From positions 806,001-870,000 of the forward strand of contig NZ_CP107783.1 of the NCBI RefSeq assembly GCF_036345255.1: DNA of 64,000 bases. Reading direction: 5' to 3'. This stretch comes from Streptomyces sp. NBC_00569 (GTDB taxonomy: Bacteria; Actinomycetota; Actinomycetes; Streptomycetales; Streptomycetaceae). The notes beneath the pieces were generated by a model, which worked only from the letters and a program-made list of their open reading frames with translations, searched no databases and was not told the DNA's origin. The position numbers and the translations under genes were made by a program. Positions 11,286 to 19,264 of the stretch are shown piece by piece. How positions within the stretch are numbered: position 1 is the first letter of the stretch; the number at the start of each line of letters is the position of its first letter.

Positions 11286-12161
11286 TCACAGGTGGCGGAG
11301 CAGGGCCTCCAGCGCCGGATTGTCGTTGTTCCTGCGCCACACCAGATTCAGCTCGACCGGCTTGGGATCCGTCAGGGACAGCGGCTTGTAGGTGATCCCG
11401 CCGAACCTCATCTGCGCCGCGGCCTCCGGGACCAGGGCGATGCCCCAGCCCGCGTTCACCATCGCCAGAATGCTGTGCACCTGGCTGAGGTACTGCGTGA
11501 AGACGGGTGTGACCTGGGCGGCACGGAAGATGCTGACGAGCAGCTCGTGGAAGTAGCGGGCCTCGACCGGCGAGTACATCAGGACCTCCTCCCCGTCGAA
11601 GTCCTCCACGCGCAGGTCGCCCTCGCGCGCGGCGAGCGGATGACCCGTGGGCAGGGCGGCGAGCAGCCCCTCCCTGACCGCGGACCGGGTCTCCAGGTCG
11701 GGCCCGGTGTTCGCGGGGCGGATCATCCCCAGGTCGAGGGAGCCTGCGGTGATGGCCTCCAGCTGGTCGCGGGTGACCAGTTCACGCAGCACCACCTCCA
11801 CGCGGGGCATGGCCGAGCGGGCCACTTCGAGCAGCGTGCCGAGGGCCGAGTTCGCGCTGGCCGCCGTGAACCCGATGGCGATGGCTCCGGCCTCGCCGGC
11901 CGACACCTGCCGTACCGCGAGGGCCGCGTGCTCGGACTGGCGCAGGATGTGGCGTGCCTCGTTGAGGAACGTGCGGCCCGCCGGGGTGAGCCGGACGGAG
12001 CGGTTGGTGCGGTCGAGGAGCTGTACGCCGAGGTCGTGCTCGAGGAGCTGGATCTGCCGGCTCAGCGGGGGCTGGGTCATCCGGAGGCGCTCCGCGGCGC
12101 GGGTGAAGTGCAGTTCCTCGGCCACCGCCACGAAGCTCACGAGCTGTGCCAGCGTGAACAA
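11286..12161 (-). CDS. LysR-family regulator of the talarate/galactarate module
   Basis: A protein of 291 residues. The N-terminal LysR helix-turn-helix (about 1-60) reads FTRAAERLRMTQPPLSRQI, followed by a CatR/BenM-like substrate-binding domain with GSLDLGMIRP and GWGIALVPEAAAQ. It converges on the IclR gene and diverges from the dehydratase gene at 12369. The shared intergenic region carries a 58-bp element that recurs in the same register upstream of the second kdgD, which makes this protein the best candidate to bind both. The ligand is probably an aldarate or its dehydration product. Confidence 0.9.
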   Translation of the reverse strand: MFTLAQLVSFVAVAEELHFTRAAERLRMTQPPLSRQIQLLEHDLGVQLLDRTNRSVRLTPAGRTFLNEARHILRQSEHAALAVRQVSAGEAGAIAIGFTAASANSALGTLLEVARSAMPRVEVVLRELVTRDQLEAITAGSLDLGMIRPANTGPDLETRSAVREGLLAALPTGHPLAAREGDLRVEDFDGEEVLMYSPVEARYFHELLVSIFRAAQVTPVFTQYLSQVHSILAMVNAGWGIALVPEAAAQMRFGGITYKPLSLTDPKPVELNLVWRRNNDNPALEALLRHL

Positions 12162-12171
12162 TGATTCTCTC

Positions 12172-12229
12172 CGGGTATCAGCGCATGCAAAATTGGTCTT
12201 GGACGTGGATCAATCGCCGACTCTAGCTT
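12172..12229 (+). promoter_or_regulatory. Promoter/operator upstream of the talarate dehydratase gene (copy 1 of a shared element)
   Basis: The block starting GGTATCA-like at 12174 and containing ATGCAAAATTGG and TTGGAC (12199-12204) aligns without gaps to 13641-13698. By hand count, 29 of 39 bases agree over 12172-12210. In both copies a TA-rich -10-like hexamer (here TAGCTT, 12224-12229) begins 19 bases after TTGGAC. The position between a divergent LysR gene and its putative target fits a LysR activator site. Confidence 0.65.
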
Positions 12230-12249
12230 CAAGAGGAGTCAACGCCTCC

Positions 12250-12293
12250 GTCGGCCGCACGGCCGACAGCAGCCCGCGCCGACAGCAGCCCGC
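12250..12293 (+). repeat. Palindrome and tandem 16-bp repeat in the dehydratase leader
   Basis: A perfect 8-bp inverted repeat (GTCGGCCG-CA-CGGCCGAC, 12250-12267) overlaps two exact copies of GCCGACAGCAGCCCGC at 12262-12277 and 12278-12293. Both lie in the long 5' untranslated region between the candidate promoter and the GTG start. The repeat looks like a slippage duplication; a regulatory role is speculative. Confidence 0.6.
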
Positions 12294-12368
12294 CCCCACC
12301 CGCCGACTCGGCCGGGCGCGCGCAGCATGCCGGCCGGTCGCATCCGCCTCACACCCCAGGGACACGAA

Positions 12369-13550
12369 GTGGTGACGAAGACCCACACGACCACCAACGC
12401 AGCGCACGTCGCAGGCGAGGCGACGCTCGACAGGATCTCCTGGATCAAGCTCTCCTCGGTCACCCTGCCGCTGGCCACGCCGATCAGCGACGCCAAGGTC
12501 CTCACCGGGCGTCAGAAGCCCATGACCGAAGTGGCGTTCCTCTTCGTGGAACTGGAGACCGAGCAGGGGCACGAGGGCATCGGCTTCAGCTACTCCAAGC
12601 GGGCCGGCGGCCCCGGCCAGTTCGCCCACGCCCGGGAGATCGCCGACAACCTGCTCGGCGAGGACCCCAGCGACATCGGCAAGATCTGGACGAAGCTGGC
12701 GTGGTCCGGCGCCTCGGTGGGCCGCAGCGGTCTGGCCACGCAGGCCATCGCCGCGTACGACGTGGCCCTGTGGGACCTCAAGGCCAGGCGCGCCGGCCTG
12801 CCACTGGCCAAACTCCTGGGCGCCCACCGCGACTCCGTACGCTGCTACAACACCTCCGGCGGCTTCCTGCACACCCCGACCGAGCAGGTGCTCGACAACG
12901 CATCCGCCTCCCTGGCCAGCGGCATCGGCGGCATCAAGATCAAGGTCGGCAACCCCGACCGCAAGCAGGATCTGCGCCGCCTGACCGCCGTCCGCGAGCA
13001 CATCGGCGACGGCGCCCCGCTGATGGTCGACGCGAACCAGCAGTGGGACCGGCCGACCGCCCAGCGGATGGGCCGGGCCATGGAGGAATTCGACCTCGTC
13101 TGGATCGAGGAGCCGCTCGACGCCTACGACGCGCAGGGTCACGCCGCGCTCGCCGCGTCGCTCGACACCCCCATCGCCACCGGCGAGATGCTCGCCAGCG
13201 TCGCCGAGCACTACGAGCTGATCCGCCACAACGCGGCGGACATCATCCAGCCCGACGCGCCCCGCATCGGGGGCATCACGCAGTTCCTCAAGCTCGCCGC
13301 GCTCGCCGAGCACCACAACCTCCAGCTCGCACCGCACTTCGCGATGGAGATCCACCTCCACCTCGCGGCCGCCTACCCGATCGAGCCGTGGGTGGAGCAC
13401 TTCGACTGGCTGGAGCCGCTGTTCAACGAGCGCCTCACCATCAGCGACGGCCGCATGCACGTCCCGTCCCGCCCCGGCCTCGGCATCACCCTCACCGACC
13501 AGGCCCGCGCCTGGACCCAGGCCACCCACGAGACCGGCAAGCGCCACTGA
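12369..13550 (+). CDS. L-talarate/galactarate dehydratase-type enolase-superfamily enzyme
   Basis: Predicted to dehydrate L-talarate and/or galactarate to 5-keto-4-deoxyglucarate. It has 393 residues from the GTG at 12369 (a GTG at 12372 is equally possible), seven bases after AGGGA. The mandelate-racemase-subgroup catalytic set is present: Lys190/Lys192 (GIKIKVG), Asp221 (VDANQQW), Glu247 (IEEPLDAYD), Glu273 (TGEMLAS), Asp296 and His323 (LAPHFAMEIHLHL). The segments DANQQWDR, EEPLDAYD and APHFAMEIHLHL match what I recall of the characterised Salmonella enzyme. It diverges from the LysR gene, and kdgD copy 2 follows behind its own promoter. The subfamily is well supported; the exact substrate is inferred. 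Confidence 0.88.
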   Translation: MVTKTHTTTNAAHVAGEATLDRISWIKLSSVTLPLATPISDAKVLTGRQKPMTEVAFLFVELETEQGHEGIGFSYSKRAGGPGQFAHAREIADNLLGEDPSDIGKIWTKLAWSGASVGRSGLATQAIAAYDVALWDLKARRAGLPLAKLLGAHRDSVRCYNTSGGFLHTPTEQVLDNASASLASGIGGIKIKVGNPDRKQDLRRLTAVREHIGDGAPLMVDANQQWDRPTAQRMGRAMEEFDLVWIEEPLDAYDAQGHAALAASLDTPIATGEMLASVAEHYELIRHNAADIIQPDAPRIGGITQFLKLAALAEHHNLQLAPHFAMEIHLHLAAAYPIEPWVEHFDWLEPLFNERLTISDGRMHVPSRPGLGITLTDQARAWTQATHETGKRH

Positions 13551-13576
13551 CACCTCGTCACGCAACGCCCTCTCCC

Positions 13577-13605
13577 GTCCGCGCCACCCCATGGGGGGCG
13601 CGGAC
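13577..13605 (+). terminator. Terminator between the dehydratase gene and kdgD copy 2
   Basis: GTCCGCGCC (13577-13585) pairs with GGCGCGGAC (13597-13605), and the inner CCCC/GGGG can extend the stem around a single bulge. It separates the dehydratase transcript from the promoter element at 13641, consistent with two independently started units. Confidence 0.75.
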
Positions 13606-13640
13606 GAGCCATGTCCGCACCTTCCACGCGTCATACCGAC

Positions 13641-13698
13641 CCGGTATCACCGGATGCGAAATCAGTGTTGGACCAGCATGAGTCGTTGCTCGTAACGT
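13641..13698 (+). promoter_or_regulatory. Promoter/operator upstream of kdgD copy 2 (copy 2 of the shared element)
   Basis: This copy reads CCGGTATCACC, then ATGCGAAATC, TTGGAC at 13668-13673 and the -10-like TAACGT at 13693-13698. It matches the element at 12172-12229 in order and spacing, including the exact 19-base distance between TTGGAC and the -10-like hexamer. The start codon of kdgD is 53 bases downstream. Confidence 0.65.
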
Positions 13699-13751
13699 CG
13701 TCACCAGGGGCACTCGTCGCGCCTCACCCCGACTCCAGGAGCAGAACGCAG

Positions 13752-14684
13752 ATGACGTCGTCCTACACACCGTCAGAACTCGGCCGGCGCATCGGAACCG
13801 GCCTCCTGTCCTTCCCCGTCACCCACTTCACGGCCGACGAACTCTCCTTCGACGAGAGCGCCTACCGCGACAACATCACGCGCCTGGCCGAGTACGAGGT
13901 GGGCGGCCTGTTCGCCGCGGGCGGCACCGGCGAGCTCTTCTCCCTGACGGGCTCCGAGGTCGAGCGCGTCGTCGCCGCAGCCGTGCGGAGCGCCCCCGAG
14001 GACACGCCCGTCCTGGCCCCGGCCGGCTACGGCACCCGCACGGCCGTCGAGTACGCGCAGGCCGCGGAACGCGCGGGCGCCGACGGCATCCTGCTCTTCC
14101 CGCCGTACCTCACCGAGGCCGGACAGGAGGGTCTGGCCGACCACGTGGAGGCCGTGTGCCGCTCCACATCGCTCGGCGTCATCGTCTACAGCCGCGCCAA
14201 CGCCGTCTACACCGCGCCCACCCTCGCCCGGATGGCCGACCGCTGCCCCAACCTCATCGGCTACAAGGACGGCGTCGGCGACATCGACGCCATGACGCGG
14301 ATCCACACCCGCCTCGGCGAGCGCCTCACCTACATCGGGGGCCTGCCCACCGCGGAGATGTTCGCCCTTCCGTACCTCGAACTCGGCGTCACCACCTACT
14401 CGTCGGCCATCTTCAACTTCCTGCCCGAGTTCGCCCTCGAGTTCTACGGCGCCGTCCGCGAGCGCAAGCACGACACCGTCATCAAGCTCCTCGACGACTT
14501 CGTCCTGCCGTACACCGAGATCCGCAACCGGCGGCCCGGCTACGCGGTGAGCATCGTGAAGGCCGGGATGACGGCGGTCGGCCACAGCGCGGGTCCGGTG
14601 CGCCCGCCTCTGACCGACCTGACGCAGGACGAACTGGCCGAGCTCACCACGCTGATCAACGGCCAACTCACACAGACGACCTGA
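13752..14684 (+). CDS. kdgD: 5-dehydro-4-deoxyglucarate dehydratase, copy 2
   Basis: Second decarboxylating dehydratase of the DHDPS/NAL fold, giving 2-ketoglutarate semialdehyde. It has 310 residues; the ATG at 13752 is ten bases after AGGAG, and earlier in-frame starts overlap the promoter element. The Schiff-base Lys172 (IGYKDGVGD), catalytic Tyr146 (VIVYSRAN) and GGTGELFSL near 57-65 are present. It shares its promoter element with the talarate/galactarate-type dehydratase upstream and so probably serves that module, while copy 1 serves the glucarate genes. No semialdehyde dehydrogenase gene is nearby. Confidence 0.93.
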   Translation: MTSSYTPSELGRRIGTGLLSFPVTHFTADELSFDESAYRDNITRLAEYEVGGLFAAGGTGELFSLTGSEVERVVAAAVRSAPEDTPVLAPAGYGTRTAVEYAQAAERAGADGILLFPPYLTEAGQEGLADHVEAVCRSTSLGVIVYSRANAVYTAPTLARMADRCPNLIGYKDGVGDIDAMTRIHTRLGERLTYIGGLPTAEMFALPYLELGVTTYSSAIFNFLPEFALEFYGAVRERKHDTVIKLLDDFVLPYTEIRNRRPGYAVSIVKAGMTAVGHSAGPVRPPLTDLTQDELAELTTLINGQLTQTT

Positions 14685-14690
14685 CGCCTC

Positions 14691-14752
14691 GTCGGGGCGT
14701 CGGGGCGTCGGGGCGTCGGGGCGTCGGGGCGTCGGGGCGTCGGGGCGTCGGC
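14691..14752. repeat. Tandem array of the octamer GTCGGGGC
   Basis: Seven exact head-to-tail copies of GTCGGGGC run from 14691 to 14746 and a partial unit follows to 14752, immediately after the kdgD stop. The preceding GACGCC (14683-14688) can pair with any GGCGTC in the array, so the array can form alternative terminator-like hairpins. It looks like a slippage-prone variable-number repeat; there are no spacers, so it is not CRISPR. Confidence 0.9.
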
Positions 14753-14780
14753 CAAGGGAGTAGCGGGCCGGCCGGCCGGT

Positions 14781-15293
14781 TCACAGCTTGAACACCACTC
14801 CGCGCCACGTCCACCCCGCGCCGAGGACCGCGTCCTGCAACGGGACCTTCATCTCGGCGGGGTCGAAGCGGAACACCTCCGTCTTGCGCAGACGGCCGTC
14901 CGGCCCCCGCTGGGCCTCCCACTGCCGGCTCACCACGGTCACCTGCCCCCGGGAGTACTCACGCGACCGGGCCGGCCTGGGCGTGTCCCCGGCCCACGTG
15001 ACCTCCCACTGCTCGTCGAGTGCGCGCACCTCGTGGCTCTCCGCGTCCAGGCGCATCCTCGTCCGCAGCGTCCGGCTCAGCCGACTCCGGGAGAAGAAGG
15101 TGCGCCAGGCCGGCTCCAGGGCCCGCCACTCGGCGACGAGGTCGGCACGCTCGGCAGAGGTGCCGTTGCTTACGGCGTACGGCACGTCGGGCCCGTTGAT
15201 CGCGAGCAGCGCGGCCCGGACTTCTGCGGCCGGGCACGGTACGACACCGGCGTCGGGATGTCTGGTGCCGGTCAGTCTGTCGAAGGGACCCAT
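14781..15293 (-). CDS. Hypothetical cytoplasmic protein
   Basis: A protein of 170 residues with no signal peptide or membrane segment. The N-terminal half is helical and charged (ERADLVAEWRALEPAWRTFF). The C-terminal half alternates like a beta-sheet (ALDEQWEVTWAGDTP, then GQVTVVSRQWEAQRG) and ends GWTWRGVVFKL. Codon use is normal for the region. It converges on kdgD copy 2 across the octamer array and appears to be a single-gene unit. No family is recognised. Confidence 0.6.
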   Translation of the reverse strand: MGPFDRLTGTRHPDAGVVPCPAAEVRAALLAINGPDVPYAVSNGTSAERADLVAEWRALEPAWRTFFSRSRLSRTLRTRMRLDAESHEVRALDEQWEVTWAGDTPRPARSREYSRGQVTVVSRQWEAQRGPDGRLRKTEVFRFDPAEMKVPLQDAVLGAGWTWRGVVFKL

Positions 15294-15384
15294 CGGGTCA
15301 ACCTAGGGAGACACCGGCCGACGGACAACGTCGCCGCCGGCCTGCGCCATGCCCCTCGCGCAGACCAACCAGTGTCCTCGCGCC

Positions 15385-15708
15385 TCATTTCCGCCGGCTC
15401 CGGGAGAACCACCGGCCGGCCTCCGTAGCGAGGCCCAGCGCAAGTACCGAGCCCAGCAACGAGGCCACCAGGGCCTGCGAGACGGCTGCCGCCTTCAGGC
15501 CCACCTCGAAAAAGCCGACAGCGGCCAGGCCGGGCAGCGCCGAGCCGACACTCAGCACCACGACGAGCCGAAGTGTCCCGTCAGGCACGGAACGCCCCTG
15601 CGCCGCCCAGACCTTCAGGCTCTCCCGGAACCAGAACAACGCCAGAGCCGCCGCTTCGAGGCCGGTGACCACCGCCGCCAGGACAAGATCGACCACCCAG
15701 CCCAACAT
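15385..15708 (-). CDS. Small membrane protein, possibly DUF6234-like
   Basis: Started at the ATG at 15708 it has 107 residues with two or three hydrophobic helices (WVVDLVLAAVVTGLEAAALALFW, written here as one segment near 3-25, and another near 50-75) and a basic C-terminus (GRWFSRSRRK). An earlier ATG at 15792 would add 28 residues of poor composition. The helix followed by SLKVWAAQG resembles small streptomycete DUF6234-type membrane proteins, but this is a weak resemblance. No neighbour suggests a function. Confidence 0.45.
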   Translation of the reverse strand: MLGWVVDLVLAAVVTGLEAAALALFWFRESLKVWAAQGRSVPDGTLRLVVVLSVGSALPGLAAVGFFEVGLKAAAVSQALVASLLGSVLALGLATEAGRWFSRSRRK

Positions 15709-15959
15709 GCCCCCATGCTTCCGCGCCGACCGGATCGCGGCCTGAGTACGGATACTCAGGAACCCCGCACTCAGGCGCGATTTTGCCGTCATTTTTGCAT
15801 CCGACCGCACAACCATTTCATGAATACCATTCGCGCTACCGCGCACAAAAGAATTCGAAGAATGGTGGAACTGGCGGACCGCGAGTGCAGTCTTATCCCG
15901 TGACCAGAAGCCCGCAGCATTCACTGCGGCACCGAATGACGGGGAAGGTTTCACCGACC

Positions 15960-16460
15960 ATGCACGCTCGCACCCGCACCGCTCTCTTCGCCTCCGCGGC
16001 CATCGCGGCCACGCTCTCCCTCACCGCGATCACCCCGGCCCTGGCCGGCACGTCCGCCCACACCACGGCGGTCGCGGCCGCCCCCGCTCCGTCCCAGGGC
16101 GACCCGCGCAGCACCACCGGCCGCGTCGCCGATTTCTACGGCGCGTACATCGACTCGATCTGGGACAACGAGGACCCGGCCGCCGGCGCCAACGCCAAGG
16201 CGCTGCGCGCCTTCTACCTGTCGGCGGCGGCGCAGAAGAAGGTTGCCGCGTTCGAGGCGAAGGAGCACGCCGACGGCATCCTGTTCGCGCAGAACGTGCC
16301 CGTGAAGTGGAAGGTCGACTACACGGGCTCCGGCGCCGGGCACGCGACCTCGCTGGTCACGCTGACCTGGAGCGACGGGACGAACGCCGAGGTCACCAAG
16401 ATCAAGGTCCAGTCGGACCTCCAGACCCGCAAGATCACCGACCTGGCGGCCGTCAACTAG
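15960..16460 (+). CDS. Secreted protein of unknown function
   Basis: A protein of 166 residues beginning with a clear Sec signal peptide: basic MHARTRT, a hydrophobic core to about residue 25 and a probable cleavage after ALA (about residue 30). The mature part is about 135 residues, contains the helical run NAKALRAFYLSAAAQKKV and the beta-rich stretch WKVDYTGSGAGHATSLVTL, and has no cysteines or catalytic motif. The shape, a helix plus a curved sheet, is reminiscent of extracellular DUF or NTF2-like proteins, but no family is assigned. The gene ends in a strong terminator and appears monocistronic. Confidence 0.65.
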   Translation: MHARTRTALFASAAIAATLSLTAITPALAGTSAHTTAVAAAPAPSQGDPRSTTGRVADFYGAYIDSIWDNEDPAAGANAKALRAFYLSAAAQKKVAAFEAKEHADGILFAQNVPVKWKVDYTGSGAGHATSLVTLTWSDGTNAEVTKIKVQSDLQTRKITDLAAVN

Positions 16461-16478
16461 CCCGCACCACCCACCGAC

Positions 16479-16508
16479 GGCCCGTATCGGAGAAGTCCGG
16501 TACGGGCC
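16479..16508 (+). terminator. Terminator after the secreted-protein gene
   Basis: GGCCCGTATCGG (16479-16490) pairs with CCGGTACGGGCC (16497-16508) around the loop AGAAGT, with one T-G wobble. It begins 18 bases after the stop codon. Confidence 0.8.
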
Positions 16509-16892
16509 AGGCGCATATCCCTTTCACAGGGAAATCAATATGCATTGCTCTCGGTTGCAATCTCACGAACCGCGCCCAACTCTTCAGCACAGACAGATTT
16601 CGCGTACTCAAAATTCAGTCCGCTCCGAGGATCCCGGCAGATGCAAGCAATGCAGTAGTTCTCGGCTGCGCGCGAGCGGCCCGGGGTACTCCGGCCGAGT
16701 CAACCGGCGTGCGTCGTAGTGACGTTGTGGGAGCGAGTACTGCTGCCGTGGTCGCCGTAGGGGCCTGACCGACCTCGACTGCTCGTCAGACGACAAAGGG
16801 CAAGGAGAGTGACCACTCCCTTGCCCTCCTCAACATATAGCGCACGGGGGGCCTTGCGGCAAGGCCCCGGTACTGGAGCAGAATGGCCGGCC
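16509..16892. other. Lower-GC gene-free region left of the IS cluster
   Basis: About 380 bases without a credible gene and less GC-rich than its surroundings near 16520-16620. A bulged hairpin at 16798-16826 (GGGCAAGG opposite CCTTGCCC) looks like a terminator for leftward transcription. The region may be the scar of earlier mobile-element activity. Confidence 0.5.
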
Positions 16893-16895
16893 TAA

Positions 16896-17943
16896 CGAGC
16901 TCGTGCACGGTAGGCGGGGAGGCGTCGAGCCTCGATGGTTGATCATGGTCAGGTGGTGGGGAACTCAACACGTGCGGTGATCATCAGCAATCGGCGGATC
17001 ACGGGCCTGACTGAGGTAGTGATCGCTGAACTCGTTGAGGAGGTCGGCCCGTTGTGGCAGGAGCGTCACCAGGCCCGGCTCACCTCCCGGTCGCGGAAAC
17101 GGGCCGTGGGCGCCGGCGCGAAGCACCGGCTGGTGTTCGTCGACCGGCTCCTGGCCACGCTCGTCCATCTTCGTCACGGGGTCACCCACGACGTGCTGGC
17201 CTGCTGGTTCGGCGTGGACCGCTCCACCATCACCCGGGCCATCGGTGAGGTACGGCCCCTGCTCGCTGAGAGAGGCTGCACCGTCAGCCCCGACGTGCGG
17301 CTGCGGTCTCTGGCCGACGTCGTCGACCACCTCGGCTCGAGCGGGTCGACCGGCATCATCGACGGCACCGAGATCCGGGTCCGTCGGCCCGCCGCCGGAC
17401 GCAAGGACCGCGATACGTTCATCTCCGGCAAGAACAAGCAGAACGCCGTCAAGTCCATGGTGGTCACGGACGGCGAGGGGCGCGTGCTGTGGTGCAGCCC
17501 GGCACGGCCCGCGAGCTGCGCTGACATCACCCACGCCCGCCAGTTAGGGCTGGTCAAGCTCTTGGCCGACGGGCCTGCGATTGAGGTCCTCGCCGATGCC
17601 GGCTACCAGGGACTGGGCGCGCAGACCGGCGGCCGGGTGGTGACACCACCACACCGCAAGTTCAAGAAGAACGCCCCGGACTGGTACGAGGAGATACACG
17701 AGCGACAGCGCAAGGCACACTCCTCACGTCGTATCCGGGTCGAGCACGGCATCGCCCATCTGAAGAACTGGCGGGCCCTGGCCCGCCACCTCGGACGCCG
17801 CGAGCACATGAGCGACACCGTCCAGGCCGTCGCGGGCCTGCTGTCTCATCAGCAGACCGCGGACCTGACGTCGACACGGCAGAGGTGAACACCGAGTCCC
17901 GCCGCCATCCTCGACGCCTCCCCGCCTACCGTGCACGAGCTCG
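16896..17943 (+). mobile_element. Insertion sequence A, IS5-like, with perfect 34-bp ends
   Basis: A unit of 1,048 bp bounded by 34-bp perfect terminal inverted repeats (starting CGAGCTCGTGCACGG; 16896-16929 and 17910-17943). It is flanked by the direct repeat TAA (16893-16895 and 17944-17946), a plausible 3-bp target duplication. It contains one intact DDE transposase gene. The right TAA is also the first three bases of the neighbouring element's inverted repeat, so this IS either inserted exactly at that element's end or was joined to it. Intact ends and gene suggest a recently active copy. Confidence 0.9.
16935..17888 (+). CDS. IS5-type DDE transposase (DDE_Tnp_4-like)
   Basis: A protein of 317 residues filling insertion sequence A. 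The N-terminal region (about 20-105) contains a helix-turn-helix typical of this group (THDVLACWFGVDRSTITRAI). The catalytic acidic residues are seen in order: Asp in GIIDGTEIRV (about 140), Asp in VLADAGYQG (about 220) and Glu in RVEHGIAHLKNWR (about 275). The family fold is the RNase-H-like transposase core. No frameshift is present and the length is normal, so the enzyme is probably active. Confidence 0.92.
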   Translation: MVDHGQVVGNSTRAVIISNRRITGLTEVVIAELVEEVGPLWQERHQARLTSRSRKRAVGAGAKHRLVFVDRLLATLVHLRHGVTHDVLACWFGVDRSTITRAIGEVRPLLAERGCTVSPDVRLRSLADVVDHLGSSGSTGIIDGTEIRVRRPAAGRKDRDTFISGKNKQNAVKSMVVTDGEGRVLWCSPARPASCADITHARQLGLVKLLADGPAIEVLADAGYQGLGAQTGGRVVTPPHRKFKKNAPDWYEEIHERQRKAHSSRRIRVEHGIAHLKNWRALARHLGRREHMSDTVQAVAGLLSHQQTADLTSTRQR

Positions 17944-18007
17944 TAAGGGCTGTCCCGTAAATGATCTGCGAGTCGCTCGGGTGAGGTTGACCGAGTGGTC
18001 CGTGGGT

Positions 18008-18778
18008 CTACCCGGCGAGGGCGAGGTTGTGCATCCGGGCGATGCCGAGCATGGCGTGGTGGACGCCGTCGCCTTTGAGGCGGCAGTCGCGGAGGATCTT
18101 CCAGGTCTTCATGCGGGCGAAGACGTGCTCGACGCGGGCGCGGACCTGCTTGTGGGACTTGTTGTGGTTCTCTTTCCAGTCCGGGAGTTCGGTCTGGCCT
18201 CGCTGCCGGCGGTGAGGGATGACGAGTCCGGTGCCGGGGTAGCCGCCGTCGGCGATGGTGAGGGTCTTGCCGACGGCGGCCTTAGCGCCGGATTCTTCCC
18301 ATGCCTTGCAGTCGTTGCGGTTCCCGGCGAGCGGCCGGCCGACCACGACGACCCGGCGGGTTTCGGCGTCGATGACGACCTGGTGGTTGGTGGAGTACCG
18401 GTAGTTCTTCGACCGCTCGGCGATGGTGTGATCCCGGGTGGGGACCAGAGTGCCGTCCACGATGAGCACGGCATCCTTGGCGAACCGCTTGCGCGACTGG
18501 AGCCCGAGCATCGGCCCCAGGTGGTCGATGATGCGGTCCGCTGCCGATTTCGAGATCCCGAACAGCGGAGCGAGCTGTCGCATGGTCAGGTTCGTTCGCC
18601 AGTACGCGGTGACCAGCAAGGTCCGGTCTTCCAACGGGAGGCTCCATGGGCGGCCCTTGCGGACCGAGTCCGCACCTGCGCGACGCAGTACCGTCACCAG
18701 CTTCCCGAAGGCGCGCGGGCTCAGCCCGGAGAACGGGGCTATCCAGGACGGCTCCGACGCCGTGATCACACCAGTCAC
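18008..18778 (-). CDS. IS5-family DDE transposase, intact copy of the middle unit
   Basis: A protein of 256 residues from a GTG at 18778. A helix-turn-helix near residues 60-85 (TMRQLAPLFGISKSAADRII) precedes the catalytic core, with Asp in VLIVDGTLVPT (about 108), Asp in IADGGYPGTG (about 180) and Glu in ARVEHVFARMKTWKIL (about 220). It ends MHNLALAG. Its C-terminal segment ILRDCRLKGDGVHHAMLGIA is the reference for recognising the relic at 19265. The complete frame suggests it can still be expressed. Confidence 0.9.
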   Translation of the reverse strand: MTGVITASEPSWIAPFSGLSPRAFGKLVTVLRRAGADSVRKGRPWSLPLEDRTLLVTAYWRTNLTMRQLAPLFGISKSAADRIIDHLGPMLGLQSRKRFAKDAVLIVDGTLVPTRDHTIAERSKNYRYSTNHQVVIDAETRRVVVVGRPLAGNRNDCKAWEESGAKAAVGKTLTIADGGYPGTGLVIPHRRQRGQTELPDWKENHNKSHKQVRARVEHVFARMKTWKILRDCRLKGDGVHHAMLGIARMHNLALAG

Positions 18779-18798
18779 ATTAAGATCATCTCGTCCAC

Positions 18799-19233
18799 GT
18801 GACCACTTCTTCAGAGAGCCACCGGGGGCTCTCGTCGGCCGTCCTCCTGAGCTGCGACACTCTGCACGTGATCTATCCCGCGACAGACCGGCTGTCCTCC
18901 GCCGAACGCGCCTTCATGATCAACGCCACCGAGATCGACATCCTCCCCGGCGTCTGGGGCGACCTCGACGAGCCGCTGGTCTCAGGGCCCGCCTCGGCTC
19001 TCGTCTCGATCCTCCTTCCCCTCGTCGACAGAGGATGGATCGAAGTGTGTCGGCTCGTGCCCTGGACAGCGCCGGATGGCTCTCTCGGGCAGCAGCCCGG
19101 TCTCCCCATCCCGAAGCAGGACCTTCCCGCAGTCCTGGCGGACGTCGAGAACTGGGAGTATCCGCAATCCGGTGAGTGGCTGGGGCGCCTCACGCTGACC
19201 CTCACCGAAGCGGGACAGAGCATCCCCCGCTGA
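18799..19233 (+). CDS. Passenger gene inside the middle IS unit, unknown function
   Basis: A protein of 144 residues if started at the GTG at 18799; no ribosome-binding site is visible and an internal ATG at codon 40 is possible. It is acidic, without signal or membrane helix. Recognisable stretches are LSSAERAFMINATEIDILPG, a leucine-rich helix VSILLPLVDRGWIEV, VPWTAPDGSLGQQPG, and a C-terminal GEWLGRLTLTLTEAGQSI resembling the end of a winged-helix or small sensor domain. No family is assigned. It starts 20 bases from the divergent transposase gene and ends 31 bases before the transposase relic, so it is enclosed by IS sequence. Confidence 0.6.
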   Translation: MTTSSESHRGLSSAVLLSCDTLHVIYPATDRLSSAERAFMINATEIDILPGVWGDLDEPLVSGPASALVSILLPLVDRGWIEVCRLVPWTAPDGSLGQQPGLPIPKQDLPAVLADVENWEYPQSGEWLGRLTLTLTEAGQSIPR

Positions 19234-19264
19234 CACTCAGTCCCGACGGCACCTCTCCGCTCTC

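Noticed and set aside
14691..14752. CRISPR-like repeats
   Set aside because: The 8-base units are directly abutted without spacers, and no cas genes are present.
17949..18007. A separate small RNA gene between insertion sequence A and the middle transposase
   Set aside because: The sequence is explained by the inverted-repeat end and the transposase 3' flank.
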